64,000 nucleotides of DNA from Actinomyces capricornis (GTDB lineage: Bacteria; Actinomycetota; Actinomycetes; Actinomycetales; Actinomycetaceae): the NCBI RefSeq assembly GCF_019974135.1, contig NZ_AP025017.1, positions 2,852,001 to 2,916,000 of the forward strand. The letters are read 5' to 3'. The translations under genes and the position numbers were made by a program. The notes below the pieces were generated by a model. It worked only from the letters and a program-made list of their open reading frames with translations, was not told the DNA's origin and did not search any database. This document shows positions 26,091 to 36,266 of the stretch, one piece after another (position 1 is the stretch's first letter; each line of letters begins with the position of its first letter).

Positions 26091-28370
26091 CTAGTCCTGG
26101 GCCGGCCGGGTCGGGGCGGGGCCTCGCAGCGACTCCAGCCAGCCCGGCGACCACCAGTTCCAGCTTCCCAGGAGCCCCATGACCGCGGGCACCAGCAGCG
26201 CGCGCACAAGGACCGCGTCGAGGATGACGACGATGGTCAGTGCCAGCCCGAGCTCCTTGAGCGCCGGCAGGCCGCCGGCCTCCAGGCCCGCGAAGACCAC
26301 CACCATGGGCACCGTGATCAGGGCGATCGTGCGATTCGCGGGCCGCAGGCCCCGCTCCGTGGAGGTCGCGTGGTCGAAGCCGGACTCGCGGTACTCGCCG
26401 ATGCGGGTCAGCGCGACGACCTCGTTGCTCAGGGACAGCCCCAGGCCCAGGCAGGCCGCGCCGGCCACCACCGCCACCTCCAGGCCACCGCCGAGCCTCA
26501 GGCCCACCAGGGCCGAGGCGTAACCGTGCTGAATAAGCCAGGCCAGCAGCCCGAAGGACGAGGCCAGGGACAGGAAGGTCACCAGCAGTGCCCGCAGGGG
26601 CATGAGCAGGGAGCCGGTGAGCAGGAACAGCAGCATGATGGTGGACATCGCCACGGCTCCCAGCGCCCGGGGCAGGCCGGCCACGATGGCCTCGCGCGCA
26701 TCGAGCTGGCTGGCGGCCTGGCCCGTCACCCAGTTGTCCACCGGGGCGGGCAGGGCGCGGATTCCCGCCACCGCGCTCTCGGCCGAGGCCGAGGAGGGCT
26801 CGCCCTTGAGGTCCAGGTAGACCACCGTGTACTCCCCGGCCGTCGACGGGCTCAAGATGGCCTCGACCCCCGGCACCGCCGCCACCTGCGTGTTGATGAA
26901 ATCGGTGACCCTGGTGCCGGTGCCCGCCAGGATGAGCGTGGCGTCCTGGCCCGCGGCAGCCGGGTAGTCCTCCTGGAGGACTCTCCAGTGGTCGTACTGG
27001 GACGAGCCGGACGGCAGGTGCTCAGCAGAGGGGGTGACCACCTGCAACTGGCGCAATGGCAGGGCCGCGGCCATGAGCAGGAGCAGGCAGCCGGCGACCA
27101 CCACCCACGGGTAGCGCCGAGGCCCGGGGCCCAGCCCGTCAGGGCGAACCGCGCCCCGACCCGCCCGGCCCGGCAGGGGCAGGCGTGCCAGCGGGGAGGG
27201 CCCCGCCAGGCGTCGGCCCGGAAGCACCAGGAGGGCCGGCACCAGGGTCAGGGTCACGGCGGCGCCCACCAGAATGGTGATGGTGCAGGCCAGGGCGATG
27301 GCCTGCAGGACCCCGCCCTCCAGGAGCGCCAGGCCGGCCAGGCCGATGCCCACCGCCAGCGTGCTCAGCATGACCGTGCGGCCCGCCGTGCGCATGGCGG
27401 TGGTCATGCACGTGGTGATGAGCAGATCGCGCCGTCCAGTGCGGCGCCGTCGCTCACGGCTGTCCTCCAGGGCGAACTCGCTGTCGGCGCGGCCCAGCTC
27501 CGCACGGTAGCGCAGCGTGAGCATCAGGCCGTGGGCCAGGGGGAGCGCTGTGGCCACCAGGACGGCGACGGCGATGACCAGCGGCTCGATGCCCATGAGC
27601 AGGCACAGCCCGTAGAGCGCGCCGAGACTCGTCGCCAGGGAGGCCAGCGCCGCCAGGAGTGGAGCCAGGGCCGCGATGAGGCTCCGCAGGATGAGGATCA
27701 TCGCGAGCAGGACGATGGGCAGGATGATCATCTCGGCGGTGAGCAGGTCGCGCCCCGCCTGCGCGCTGATGGCCTGGTCGATCAGCCGCTGGTGGGAGAC
27801 GATGCCCGTGGCCCGGGGCTCCACATCGCCCAGCTCGTCGGGGACCCGCTCCAGGCGGGAGGCGACCCTGTCCACCAGGGCATTGAGCTCCCTGGTGTAA
27901 GCGCTGTCCTGGGGGTCGGCCACAGCCGTGCCATTGGGGTTGACAGTGACCACGATGATGAAGCTGTCGAGGTCCTTGGAGGCCATGGAGCGGGCAGCGG
28001 GGGTGGAGAGCATCCCGGGGACCACGAAGGGGTCCAGCACATTGGAGGTCCCCGCCAGCCGGGCCAGGTCGGCATGGGCCGGGGCCAGGGCCGCGGCGAT
28101 GTCCTGTTGGTGCTGGGTACTGCTCAGGTCGACGTCGGAGACCAGGAGGGTGACCGCGACGGCATCCCCGGCCAGGGAGTCCAGTACCTCCTGGCCCACG
28201 GCGCTCTGGGTGCCCGGCAGGCTGGAGGAGGGGGCCGCCAGGCGGCTGAAGAGGCTCGGCCCGCCCAGGCCGGTCAGCGCCGTGGCCGCCAGGGCCACCG
28301 CGACCAGCCCCCAGGTGAGGATGACGAACCAGGCGTCCTTGACGACGCGGTGGGCGAACCAGGAGAGCAT
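26091..28370 (-). CDS. MMPL/RND-family membrane transporter
   Basis: 759 residues in the RND arrangement: one N-terminal helix (AWFVILTWGLVAVALAATAL), a large extracytoplasmic loop, a block of five or six helices with GDxxD-like surroundings, a second loop and another helix block. Segments such as SLATSLGALYGLCLLMGIEPLVIAVAVLVATALPLAHGLMLTLRYR and LGLGLSLSNEVVALTRIGEYRESG match MMPL proteins. Family knowledge: MMPL proteins export lipids or hydrophobic compounds using the proton gradient. No adjacent regulator or lipid-synthesis gene hints at the substrate. The ATG start at 28370 follows AGGAGAG-like sequence poorly, but the first helix fits. Confidence 0.85.
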   Translation of the reverse strand: MLSWFAHRVVKDAWFVILTWGLVAVALAATALTGLGGPSLFSRLAAPSSSLPGTQSAVGQEVLDSLAGDAVAVTLLVSDVDLSSTQHQQDIAAALAPAHADLARLAGTSNVLDPFVVPGMLSTPAARSMASKDLDSFIIVVTVNPNGTAVADPQDSAYTRELNALVDRVASRLERVPDELGDVEPRATGIVSHQRLIDQAISAQAGRDLLTAEMIILPIVLLAMILILRSLIAALAPLLAALASLATSLGALYGLCLLMGIEPLVIAVAVLVATALPLAHGLMLTLRYRAELGRADSEFALEDSRERRRRTGRRDLLITTCMTTAMRTAGRTVMLSTLAVGIGLAGLALLEGGVLQAIALACTITILVGAAVTLTLVPALLVLPGRRLAGPSPLARLPLPGRAGRGAVRPDGLGPGPRRYPWVVVAGCLLLLMAAALPLRQLQVVTPSAEHLPSGSSQYDHWRVLQEDYPAAAGQDATLILAGTGTRVTDFINTQVAAVPGVEAILSPSTAGEYTVVYLDLKGEPSSASAESAVAGIRALPAPVDNWVTGQAASQLDAREAIVAGLPRALGAVAMSTIMLLFLLTGSLLMPLRALLVTFLSLASSFGLLAWLIQHGYASALVGLRLGGGLEVAVVAGAACLGLGLSLSNEVVALTRIGEYRESGFDHATSTERGLRPANRTIALITVPMVVVFAGLEAGGLPALKELGLALTIVVILDAVLVRALLVPAVMGLLGSWNWWSPGWLESLRGPAPTRPAQD

Positions 28371-28541
28371 GGGGCGATTGTCTCATCCGGCAGGCGGCTG
28401 CCGCCGCATCGCGGGAACATGCCCGCGGACCACGCCGGCGGGCCCCGTCCAGTGGTGGGCGCCCGTGCGCCGGCGCCGTCGGGGCGCCGTGGGGCGTCGT
28501 GGGGCGGGCCGCCCCGGCCCCGGGGGCGATAGGGTCCGGGC

Positions 28542-29954
28542 ATGGACCTTTTCGAGTCTGCCGGCACTGATGAGGCCGGACTGCCCGACGATGGGCACGC
28601 GCCCCTGGCCGTGCGCATGCGGCCGCGCTGCCTGGAGGAGCTGGCCGGGCAGGACCACCTGCTGGCCCCCGGCTCGCCGCTGCGGCGCCTGGTGGAGCCC
28701 GGGCACGGGGCGATGGGCGGGGCGGGGGTGTCCTCGGTCATCCTGTGGGGGCCTCCGGGCACCGGCAAGACCACCCTGGCCTACCTCGTGGCCCGCGGCT
28801 CGGGCCGCCGCTTCGTCGAGCTCTCCGCAGTGACCGCCGGGGTCAAGGACGTGCGGGCGGTGGTCCAGGAGGCGCGGCGCCAGCTGGCCGGCTCGGGCCA
28901 GGAGACGGTCCTGTTCGTCGACGAGGTCCACCGCTTCTCCCGCTCCCAGCAGGACGCCCTGCTGCCCAGTGTGGAGAACCGGTGGGTCACGCTCATCGCC
29001 GCCACCACCGAGAACCCCTCCTTCTCCGTCGTCTCACCGCTGCTCTCGCGCTCCCTGCTGCTGACCCTGCGCCCACTGGAGGCCCGGGACATCGCCGCCC
29101 TGGTGGACCGTGCCCTCAGCCACGAGCGCGGCCTGGCGGGCCGTGTGGGCATCACCGATGAGGCCCGCGAGCAAGTGGTGCGCATGGCCGGCTCCGATGC
29201 GCGCAAGGCGCTGACAGTGCTGGAGGCGGCCGCCGGCGCCGTCCTGGCCGACCAGGGGCCGGGGGGCGCCGACGGCGAGCCGACCACCGGCCCGGAGCGC
29301 GGCCCGGAACACGGACCGACCATCGGCCTGGAGGAGGTGGAGCGAGCCGCCGATGTGGCCGCCGTGCGCTACGACCGCCAGGGCGACCAGCACTACGACG
29401 TCATCAGCGCCTTCATCAAGTCCATGCGCGGCTCGGACCCCGACGCGACCATGCACTACCTGGCCCGCATGATCGCCGCGGGGGAGGACCCCCGCTTCAT
29501 CGCCCGGCGCATCGTCATCCAGGCCTCGGAGGATGTGGGCCTGGCCGACCCCAGCGTCCTGTCCACGGCGGTGGCCGCCCAGCAGGCGGTGGCCATGGTC
29601 GGCATGCCCGAGTCCGGCCTCATCCTGGGCCAGGCGGCCCTGGCCGTGGCCACCGCGCCCAAGTCCAATGCCGTGACCGTCGCCCTCAACCGCGCCCTGG
29701 CCGATGTCAGGGCCGGCAAGGGCCAGGCCGTGCCCGCCCACCTGCGCGACGCCCACTACCGGGGCGCCGAGGCGCTGGGCCACGGTCAGGGCTACCTCTA
29801 CCCCCACGACTTCCCCCACTCGGTGGTGGCCCAGAGCTATCTGCCCCAGGACCTGGAGGGCACCGAGTACTACCACCCCACGGCCAACGGCTTCGAGGAC
29901 CGCCTGGCCCAGCGCCTGGCCAGCGTGCGCTCCATCCTGCGCTCCCAGCGGTAG
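28542..29954 (+). CDS. rarA: Replication-associated recombination protein A (AAA+ ATPase)
   Basis: 470 residues, the MgsA/RarA/WRNIP1 family. Features: N-terminal [21 protein letters not shown], Walker [10 protein letters not shown] (about residue 70), Walker [20 protein letters not shown], sensor 1 TTENPSFS and the C-terminal tetramerisation part with [32 protein letters not shown]. It acts at stalled replication forks with SSB and RecA. The region 210-245 ([23 protein letters not shown]) is a low-complexity insertion not usual in the family. Ten bases separate it from the next gene, so they are likely cotranscribed. Confidence 0.94.
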   Translation: MDLFESAGTDEAGLPDDGHAPLAVRMRPRCLEELAGQDHLLAPGSPLRRLVEPGHGAMGGAGVSSVILWGPPGTGKTTLAYLVARGSGRRFVELSAVTAGVKDVRAVVQEARRQLAGSGQETVLFVDEVHRFSRSQQDALLPSVENRWVTLIAATTENPSFSVVSPLLSRSLLLTLRPLEARDIAALVDRALSHERGLAGRVGITDEAREQVVRMAGSDARKALTVLEAAAGAVLADQGPGGADGEPTTGPERGPEHGPTIGLEEVERAADVAAVRYDRQGDQHYDVISAFIKSMRGSDPDATMHYLARMIAAGEDPRFIARRIVIQASEDVGLADPSVLSTAVAAQQAVAMVGMPESGLILGQAALAVATAPKSNAVTVALNRALADVRAGKGQAVPAHLRDAHYRGAEALGHGQGYLYPHDFPHSVVAQSYLPQDLEGTEYYHPTANGFEDRLAQRLASVRSILRSQR

Positions 29955-29963
29955 GCTTCCGAC

Positions 29964-30752
29964 GTGAACGACGATCCGCGCGGTGGCGGTGCCCAGCCCG
30001 CCAGCCGCACCCTGGTGCCCCTGATGATCGGGGCCTGCGCGGGACTGCTCTCCGGGCTGTTCGGGGTGGGCGGCGGCATCCTCATGGTCCCCGCACTCGT
30101 GGCCGTCCTGGGGCTGGACCAGCGCCGGGCGGCGGCCACCTCCCTGGTGGCCATCATGCCGGCGGCCCTGGTCGGCGCCATCAGCTACGGGCTGCGCGGT
30201 GAGCTCTCGCTGAGCGCCGCCGCCCTGCTCGTGGCCGGCTCCCTGGTGGGCACCCAGATCGGGGTGCGCCTGCTGCACCGCCTCCCCACGGGCGCCCTGA
30301 GGTGGGTCTTCGTCGGCTTCGTCGCCCTGGTCATCGTGGGACAGGGGCTCTCGGCCCCGGTGCGCGCCGGCGAGCTGGCCCTGGACGTCCCCCGGTGCGC
30401 CGCCCTGGTGGGCATTGGGATGGTCGCCGGCCTGCTGGCGGGCCTGGTGGGTGTGGGCGGGGGAGTCGTGGTCGTCCCCGGCCTGGAGATCGTCCTGGGC
30501 GCCGGCGATCTGCTGGCACGCGGCACCTCCCTGGCGGCCATGGTGCCCACCGCCGTGTCGGGCACGGTGGGCAACCTGCGGCGGGGCAGTGCCGATCTGC
30601 GGGTGGGCCTGCTGGCGGGAGCCGCCTCGGCGGCGGCCTCCCCGCTGGGCACGATGCTGGCCGCCTACCTGAGCCCGACGGCGGCGCGGTGGCTGTTCAC
30701 CGCCTTCCTCCTGGTCGCCGTGGTCTCGGTGCTGCGCCGTCGGCGCTCCTGA
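29964..30752 (+). CDS. TSUP (TauE/SafE)-family membrane permease
   Basis: 262 residues with about eight helices in two related halves, each starting with the family GVGGGI-type motif (LLSGLFGVGGGILMVPALVAVLG and LLAGLVGVGGGVVVVPGLEIVLG). Family knowledge: these permeases move sulfite, sulfonates or other small organic anions. The GTG start at 29964 is ten bases after rarA. Substrate unknown; no sulfur-metabolism gene is near. Confidence 0.88.
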   Translation: MNDDPRGGGAQPASRTLVPLMIGACAGLLSGLFGVGGGILMVPALVAVLGLDQRRAAATSLVAIMPAALVGAISYGLRGELSLSAAALLVAGSLVGTQIGVRLLHRLPTGALRWVFVGFVALVIVGQGLSAPVRAGELALDVPRCAALVGIGMVAGLLAGLVGVGGGVVVVPGLEIVLGAGDLLARGTSLAAMVPTAVSGTVGNLRRGSADLRVGLLAGAASAAASPLGTMLAAYLSPTAARWLFTAFLLVAVVSVLRRRRS

Positions 30753-30978
30753 GCAGCGGGCGCGGCAGGCTCCCGCCGGGGCCGGCCGTGATGAAGATCG
30801 CCTCACAGCGGGGTCATGGGAGATGCGGCCGGCGGCGACGTCGGGCTAGAGTTCTGGAGTTGCCCGCCTGCGCCCGGCGCCCGGTGGGCCTCCTGGGGTC
30901 ATGGCCCACTGCGGCTGGCCCCGCGCCGCTGGCGGCCGCCGGCGGCGTGCGATCACATCTCCGACAGGAAGAAGTCAC

Positions 30979-31602
30979 ATGAGCTCCTCCCGCTCCCGTC
31001 GTCAGGTGCGCCTGTCCCGCGCCCTGGGCATTCCGCTGACGCCGAAGGCCGTGCGCTACTTCGAGCGGCGCCCCTACGGTCCCGGCGAGCACGGCCGCGC
31101 CCGGCGCCGCACCGAGTCCGACTACGCCGTCCGGCTCAAGGAGAAGCAGCGCCTGCGCGCCCAGTACGGCATCCGCGAGGCCCAGCTGCAGCGCGTCTTC
31201 GAGGAGGCCCGCCGTGAGAAGGGCCTGACCGGTGAGTCCCTCGTCGAGCTGCTCGAGATGCGCCTGGACGCCCTGGTCCTGCGCTCCGGCTTCGCCCGCA
31301 CCATCGCCCAGGCCCGCCAGGCCGTCGTCCACCGCCACATCCTGGTGGACGGCAAGGTCGTGGACCGCCCCTCCTTCCGCGTCAAGCCCGGCCAGACCAT
31401 CCAGGTCCGCCCCCGCTCCCAGGTGATGGTCCCCTTCCAGATCGCCGCCGCCGGCGCCCACCGCGACGTGCTTCCCCCCGTGCCGGACTACCTGAGCGTC
31501 GAGCTGGAGAAGCTCTCGGCCTCCCTGGTGCGCCGCCCCAAGCGCGACGAGGTCCCGGTCACCTGCGACGTGCAGATGGTCGTCGAGTACTACTCGCGCT
31601 GA
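30979..31602 (+). CDS. rpsD: 30S ribosomal protein S4
   Basis: 207 residues. The N-terminus is the zinc-free variant (RLSRALGIPLTPKAVRYFERRPYGPGEHGRARR), followed by the S4 RNA-binding domain (LEMRLDALVLRSGFARTIAQARQAVVHRHILVDGKVV). It nucleates 30S assembly on 16S rRNA. Here it stands alone ahead of alaS rather than in an rpsM-rpsK-rpsD-rpoA cluster, a position shared by several actinobacteria. ATG 30979 with AGGAAGAAG upstream is the start; the in-frame codon at 30901 is not. Confidence 0.96.
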   Translation: MSSSRSRRQVRLSRALGIPLTPKAVRYFERRPYGPGEHGRARRRTESDYAVRLKEKQRLRAQYGIREAQLQRVFEEARREKGLTGESLVELLEMRLDALVLRSGFARTIAQARQAVVHRHILVDGKVVDRPSFRVKPGQTIQVRPRSQVMVPFQIAAAGAHRDVLPPVPDYLSVELEKLSASLVRRPKRDEVPVTCDVQMVVEYYSR

Positions 31603-31626
31603 TCCCCACCCCCGCGATGCATGCCG

Positions 31627-31661
31627 GGGCGCCCCGGACCGCTCAGCGGTTCGGGGCGCCC
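31627..31661 (+). terminator. G+C-rich hairpin after rpsD
   Basis: GGGCGCCCCGGACCGCT (31627-31643) can fold onto 31645-31661 with one G-U pair; the innermost bases form the loop. It begins 25 bp after the rpsD stop and lies upstream of alaS, so rpsD is probably its own unit. Confidence 0.6.
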
Positions 31662-31764
31662 GGTGTATCGCGCAGTACGCTCGGATGCGGCGGGCCCGCC
31701 CGCAGTGCACCACCGCCCGCCGCCGTGACGGGCACACCACCCACGAACCAGGATGAGGACCCCG

Positions 31765-34473
31765 ATGCGCACCTCTGAGATCCGCAGCCGCTGGCTGGAC
31801 TACTTCGCCCGGAAGGACCATGAGATCCGGCCCTCGGTGCCCCTGATCTCCCCGGACCCCTCCATCCTGTTCACCGTGGCCGGGATGGTCCCCTTCATCC
31901 CCTACATCCTGGGCACCGAGCCGGCGCCCTGGCCCCGCGCCGCCTCGGTGCAGAAGTGCATCCGCACCAACGACATCGATAATGTCGGCTTCACCACGCG
32001 CCACGGCACGTTCTTCCAGATGAACGGCAACTTCTCCTTCGGCGACTACTTCAAGGAGGGGGCCATCTCCCTGGCCTGGGAGCTGCTGACCTCCTCGACC
32101 CAGGAGGGCGGCTACGGGCTCGACGGCGACCGGCTGTGGATGACGATCTGGGAGGAGGACGAGGTCTCCCTGGACTACTGGACCCGCGTCATCGGCGTGC
32201 CCGCCGAGCGCATCCAGCAGCTGCCCTTCGAGGAGATCTCCTGGTCCACCGGCCAGCCGGGCCCGGCCGGGGCCTGCTGCGAGATCCACTACGACCGGGG
32301 CCCGGCCTACGGTCCCGAGGGCGGCCCGGCGGCCGATACCCAGGGCGACCGCTTCCTGGAGATCTGGAACCTCGTGTTCGACGAGTTCCTGCGCGGTGAG
32401 GGCCAGGGCCACGACTTCGAGCTCGTCGGCACGCTGGAGCCCACCGCCATCGACACCGGCGCGGGGCTGGAGCGCCTGGCCTTCCTCATGCAGGACAAGC
32501 CCAACATGTATGAGATCGACGAGGTCTTCCCCGTCATCGGGGCCGCTCAGGAGCTGTCGGGCAGGACCTACGGGCGGGGGGCCCAGGCGGGCCCCGGCTC
32601 GGATGCCTACATGGATGACGTGCGCATGCGCATCGTCGCCGACCACGTGCGCTCGGCCCTCATGCTCATCGGCGACGGCGTGCGCCCCGGCAACGACGGG
32701 CGCGGCTACGTGCTGCGCCGCCTCATCCGCCGCGCCGTGCGCTCCATGCGCCTGCTGGGCGTGGACGAGGCCACCCTGCCCACCCTCATGACCGCCTCCA
32801 AGGAGGCCATGAAGGCCTCCTACCCCGAGCTGGAGGAGAACTGGGCGACGATCAGTGATGTCGCCTTCGGCGAGGAGGAGGCCTTCCGCCGCACCCTGGC
32901 CGCGGGCACCACCATCCTGGACACCGCGGTGGCCAAGGCTAAGAAGGAGGCCGGCGGCGCCACCCCGCTGGTCTCGGGGCGCAGCGCCTTCGAGCTGCAC
33001 GACACCTACGGCTTCCCCATCGACCTGACCCTGGAGATGGCCTCCGAGCAGGGGGTGGCCGTCGACGAGGCCGCCTTCCGCGACCTCATGGCCGAGCAGA
33101 GGGAGCGGGCCCGTGCCGATGCGCGCGCCAAGAAGACCGGGCACGCCGACCTGCGCGTCTTCCAGGACCTCCAGCGCCAGATGGAGGGGGGCTCGACCTT
33201 CCTGGGCTACACGGAGGCCTCGGCCGAGGCCTCCGTGGCGGCGGTCCTGGTCGACGGCGCCCCCCGGCCCACGGCCACCGCCCCCGCCCAGGTCGAAGTG
33301 GTCCTGGACCGCACCCCCTTCTGGGCCGAGATGGGCGGCCAGCTCGCCGACCAGGGCACCATCCGTCTGGCCGACGGCGGGGTCATCGAGGTCGACGACG
33401 TCCAGGCACCCCTCAAGGGCCTGACGGTCCACCGCGGCAGGCTCACCGAGGGCGGTGTCACCGTGGGGGAGAGGGCCTTCGCGCAGATCGACACCGAGCG
33501 GCGCCTGGCCATCGCCCGGGCCCACACCTCCACCCACATGGTCCACCAGGCCCTGCACGACATCGTCTCGTCCAACGCCACCCAGGCGGGCAGCGAGAAC
33601 TCCCCCTCGCGCCTGCGCTTCGACTTCCGCCACGGCTCGGCCCTGGCCCCGGACCAGCTCGCCGGTATCGAGGAGGAGGTCAACACGCGCCTGGCCGAGG
33701 ACCTGCCGGTCACCGACGAGATCATGGACATCGACGCCGCGCGCGCCGCCGGCGCCATGGCCCTGTTCGGGGAGAAATACGGCAAGGAGGTCCGCGTGGT
33801 CTCCATCGGCGGGGACTGGTCCAAGGAGCTGTGCGCCGGCACGCATGTGCCCACCACCGGCCGCATCGGCCGCATCACCCTGCTGGGGGAGTCCTCCATC
33901 GGCTCGGGCGTGCGGCGCATCGACGCCCTGGTGGGCCAGGGCGCCTACGGCTTCCAGGCCCGCGAGCACGCCCTGGTCTCCCAGCTCTCCACCCTCGTGG
34001 GCGCCCGGCCCGAGGAGCTGCCCGAGCGCATCGAGTCCCTTCTTGGGCGCCTGAAGGAGGCCGAGAAGAAGGTCCAGGCGGCCGAGCAGGCGGCGACGGC
34101 GGCCCGTGCCACCGAGATCGTCGAGGCGGCCGCCCTCGTGGGCGACGTCCGCCTGGCGGCCCTGTCGCTGGGGGAGCTGTCCTCGGCCGACGGCCTGCGG
34201 CCCCTGGTGGCCGATGTGCGCGAGCGCATGGGCCAGGCCGAGCCCGTGGTCGTGGCGGTGGGCGGCGTCGTGGGCGCCCGGCCCGTCATCGTCATCGCCA
34301 CCAACGCCCCGGCCCGGGAGGCGGGCATCAAGGCCGGCGCCCTGGTGCGGGTGGCGGCCAAGGCCCTGGGCGGCGGCGGTGGCGGCAAGGACGACATGGC
34401 CCAGGGCGGCGGGCAGGATCCCCAGGCCCTGCCCGAGGCGCTGCGCGCCGTGGCAGAGGCCCTGCGGGGCTGA
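31765..34473 (+). CDS. alaS: Alanyl-tRNA synthetase
   Basis: 902 residues. The catalytic part starts RTSEIRSRWLDYFARKDHEIRPSVPLISPDPSILFTVAGM, the editing domain has AHTSTHMVHQAL and KELCAGTHVPTTGRIG (His and Cys zinc ligands), and the C-terminus contains a coiled coil (LKEAEKKVQAAEQ) and the Gly-rich DHHA1 domain ending GGGGGKDDMAQGGGQ. It charges tRNA-Ala and removes mischarged serine. ATG 31765 with GAGGA upstream is preferred over ATG 31753, which has no ribosome-binding site. It starts the alaS-ruvX-mltG-aro operon. Confidence 0.97.
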   Translation: MRTSEIRSRWLDYFARKDHEIRPSVPLISPDPSILFTVAGMVPFIPYILGTEPAPWPRAASVQKCIRTNDIDNVGFTTRHGTFFQMNGNFSFGDYFKEGAISLAWELLTSSTQEGGYGLDGDRLWMTIWEEDEVSLDYWTRVIGVPAERIQQLPFEEISWSTGQPGPAGACCEIHYDRGPAYGPEGGPAADTQGDRFLEIWNLVFDEFLRGEGQGHDFELVGTLEPTAIDTGAGLERLAFLMQDKPNMYEIDEVFPVIGAAQELSGRTYGRGAQAGPGSDAYMDDVRMRIVADHVRSALMLIGDGVRPGNDGRGYVLRRLIRRAVRSMRLLGVDEATLPTLMTASKEAMKASYPELEENWATISDVAFGEEEAFRRTLAAGTTILDTAVAKAKKEAGGATPLVSGRSAFELHDTYGFPIDLTLEMASEQGVAVDEAAFRDLMAEQRERARADARAKKTGHADLRVFQDLQRQMEGGSTFLGYTEASAEASVAAVLVDGAPRPTATAPAQVEVVLDRTPFWAEMGGQLADQGTIRLADGGVIEVDDVQAPLKGLTVHRGRLTEGGVTVGERAFAQIDTERRLAIARAHTSTHMVHQALHDIVSSNATQAGSENSPSRLRFDFRHGSALAPDQLAGIEEEVNTRLAEDLPVTDEIMDIDAARAAGAMALFGEKYGKEVRVVSIGGDWSKELCAGTHVPTTGRIGRITLLGESSIGSGVRRIDALVGQGAYGFQAREHALVSQLSTLVGARPEELPERIESLLGRLKEAEKKVQAAEQAATAARATEIVEAAALVGDVRLAALSLGELSSADGLRPLVADVRERMGQAEPVVVAVGGVVGARPVIVIATNAPAREAGIKAGALVRVAAKALGGGGGGKDDMAQGGGQDPQALPEALRAVAEALRG

Positions 34474-34481
34474 GCCGCCCC

Positions 34482-34979
34482 ATGGGTGAGAGTGCTGCGG
34501 GCATGCGCCCGGGGGTGCGCCTGGCCTTCGATGTGGGCAAGGTTCGCATCGGTGTGGCACGTTGCGATCAGGACGCGATCCTAGCGTTTCCCGTGGAGAC
34601 ACTCAGGAGGGACCGCTATGGTGCTGACCTTGATGAGGCAGCAGACCTTGTAGCGGAGCACGAGGCCCTCGAGGTGATCGTGGGCCTGCCCAGGCGCATG
34701 GGCGGTGGGAGCTCCTCCTCGACGAGGGACTCCCGGCGCTGGGCGCAGGAGCTGGCCGGGATCATCGCACCGGTGCCGGTGCGCCTGGTCGACGAGCGCC
34801 TGAGCACGGTCTCGGCCCATAGGGGCCTGCATGAGGCGGGGCTGCGGGAGAAGAGCTTCCGCAGCATCGTCGATCAGGCCGCTGCTGTTGTCATACTGGA
34901 GCAGGCCCTCGCGGCCGAGCGCAGCACCGGTGCGCCTGCCGGGGAGCGCGTCCACCTGAGCAAGAGAGGCAGAGCGTGA
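34482..34979 (+). CDS. ruvX: Pre-16S rRNA nuclease / Holliday-junction resolvase-like YqgF
   Basis: 165 residues, RNase H-like fold: LAFDVGKVRIGVARCD carries the first catalytic Asp, VIVGLPRRMGGG the middle strand with the substrate loop, and RLVDERLSTVSA the second acidic pair. The last Asp is in SIVDQAAAVVILEQAL. Family knowledge: YqgF finishes the 5' end of 16S rRNA. It lies 8 bases after alaS and overlaps mltG by four bases, the standard actinobacterial order. Confidence 0.93.
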   Translation: MGESAAGMRPGVRLAFDVGKVRIGVARCDQDAILAFPVETLRRDRYGADLDEAADLVAEHEALEVIVGLPRRMGGGSSSSTRDSRRWAQELAGIIAPVPVRLVDERLSTVSAHRGLHEAGLREKSFRSIVDQAAAVVILEQALAAERSTGAPAGERVHLSKRGRA

Positions 34980-36190
34980 GCCACGACGATTTCTTCGCCG
35001 AGCTCGGCATCCAGCGTGAGGATGCTGCAGACGCCAACAGCAAGGTCAAGGGCCGCAGGCAGCGGCGCCTGGAGAAGGTCGAGCGTCGTCGGCGCAAGCG
35101 CCGTCGGCACTGGCTGACCTCGATCGTGCTCGTCGTCGTGCTCACCGCCGTGGGCGTCGTGGGCTACAAGGCCGTGACCTATGTGCGCGACTCCTCCTCG
35201 ACGGCCTCCGGCGCCCAGGACTACCAGGGCACCGGTGAGGGCGAGGTCGTGGTGACCATCCCCGAGGGCGCCTCCGGGCAGATCATCGGCGAGCTGCTCC
35301 AGGAGGCCGGCGTCGTGGCCACCGCTGGCGCCTTCGTCGAGGCCTACAAGGCCAACGCCAACTCCGGCAATATCCAGCCGGGCACCTACACGCTCAAGAC
35401 CCGCATGTCGGCCGCCAACGCGGTGGCCGCCCTGCTGGACCCCACCTCGAAGTCCGAGCACGCCCTGACCGTGCCCGAGGGCTTCACCAAGAACCAGATC
35501 AAGGAGCGGCTCATGACCGTCGGCGGCTTCACCGCCGAGGAGGTCGACGCCGCCTACGCCGACACCGCGGCCATCGGCCTGCCCGAGGTGGCCGGGGGCA
35601 ATGTGGAGGGCTGGCTGGCCTCCTCCACCTACGACATCTCCCAGGACGCCACCGCCACCGAGGTGGTGGCCCAGATGGTCTCCACCACCACCTCGCGCCT
35701 CAAGGCCCTGGGCGTGGCGGAGAAGGACTACCAGCAGGTCCTCATCAAGGCCTCCATCGTCGAGCGCGAGGTCTCCCAGCCCGAGTACTACGGCCAGGTG
35801 GCCCGGGTCATCGAGAACCGGCTGAAGGACACCGACGGTGAGACCCAGGGACTGCTCCAGATGGACTCCACCGTCCTCTACGGCCTGGGCCGGGTCGGCG
35901 GCATCCCCAGCCCGGAGGAGACCGCCGATGACTCCAACGCCTACAACACCTACAAGCATGCGGGCCTGCCGCCCACCCCGATCGGCAGCCCCAGCGAGGA
36001 GGTCATCAAGGCGGTCATCAAGCCCCCGGAGGGCGACTGGCTCTACTTCGTGACCGTGGACCTGTCCACTGGCGAGACGCTCTTCGCCACCACCCACGCC
36101 GAGCAGGAGGCCAATACCGCCCGCCTGCGCGAGTACTGCGAGAAGAACAAGGAGGTCTGCCAGGGAACCCCGATGCCCACGGAGGGCTAG
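34976..36190 (+). CDS. mltG: Endolytic murein transglycosylase
   Basis: 404 residues. A basic cytosolic N-terminus (KVKGRRQRRLEKVERRRRKRRRH) precedes one membrane helix (about 43-62) and the extracytoplasmic YceG domain. The catalytic Glu is in KASIVEREVSQ, and the family segment LLQMDSTVLYGLGR and the NTYKHAGLPPTPIGSPS motif are intact. It cuts nascent glycan strands during peptidoglycan synthesis. GTG 34976 overlaps the ruvX stop (GTGA). Confidence 0.94.
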   Translation: MSHDDFFAELGIQREDAADANSKVKGRRQRRLEKVERRRRKRRRHWLTSIVLVVVLTAVGVVGYKAVTYVRDSSSTASGAQDYQGTGEGEVVVTIPEGASGQIIGELLQEAGVVATAGAFVEAYKANANSGNIQPGTYTLKTRMSAANAVAALLDPTSKSEHALTVPEGFTKNQIKERLMTVGGFTAEEVDAAYADTAAIGLPEVAGGNVEGWLASSTYDISQDATATEVVAQMVSTTTSRLKALGVAEKDYQQVLIKASIVEREVSQPEYYGQVARVIENRLKDTDGETQGLLQMDSTVLYGLGRVGGIPSPEETADDSNAYNTYKHAGLPPTPIGSPSEEVIKAVIKPPEGDWLYFVTVDLSTGETLFATTHAEQEANTARLREYCEKNKEVCQGTPMPTEG

Positions 36191-36266
36191 GAGGGGCGAG
36201 GCAGGCGCAGCAGCGCAGCACGACGGCATCACCGTCACGCAGGATCACATCGCAGGAGCAGGGCCG

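Noticed and set aside
26370..28532. A 720-codon plus-strand open frame antisense to the MMPL transporter
   Set aside because: Low-complexity Gln/Gly/His/Arg sequence antisense to a clear membrane protein.
30814..34602. A 1262-codon minus-strand open frame antisense to rpsD and alaS
   Set aside because: Gly/Ala/His/Val-rich composition with no domain, a known artefact of high-G+C coding DNA. The plus strand carries two certain genes.
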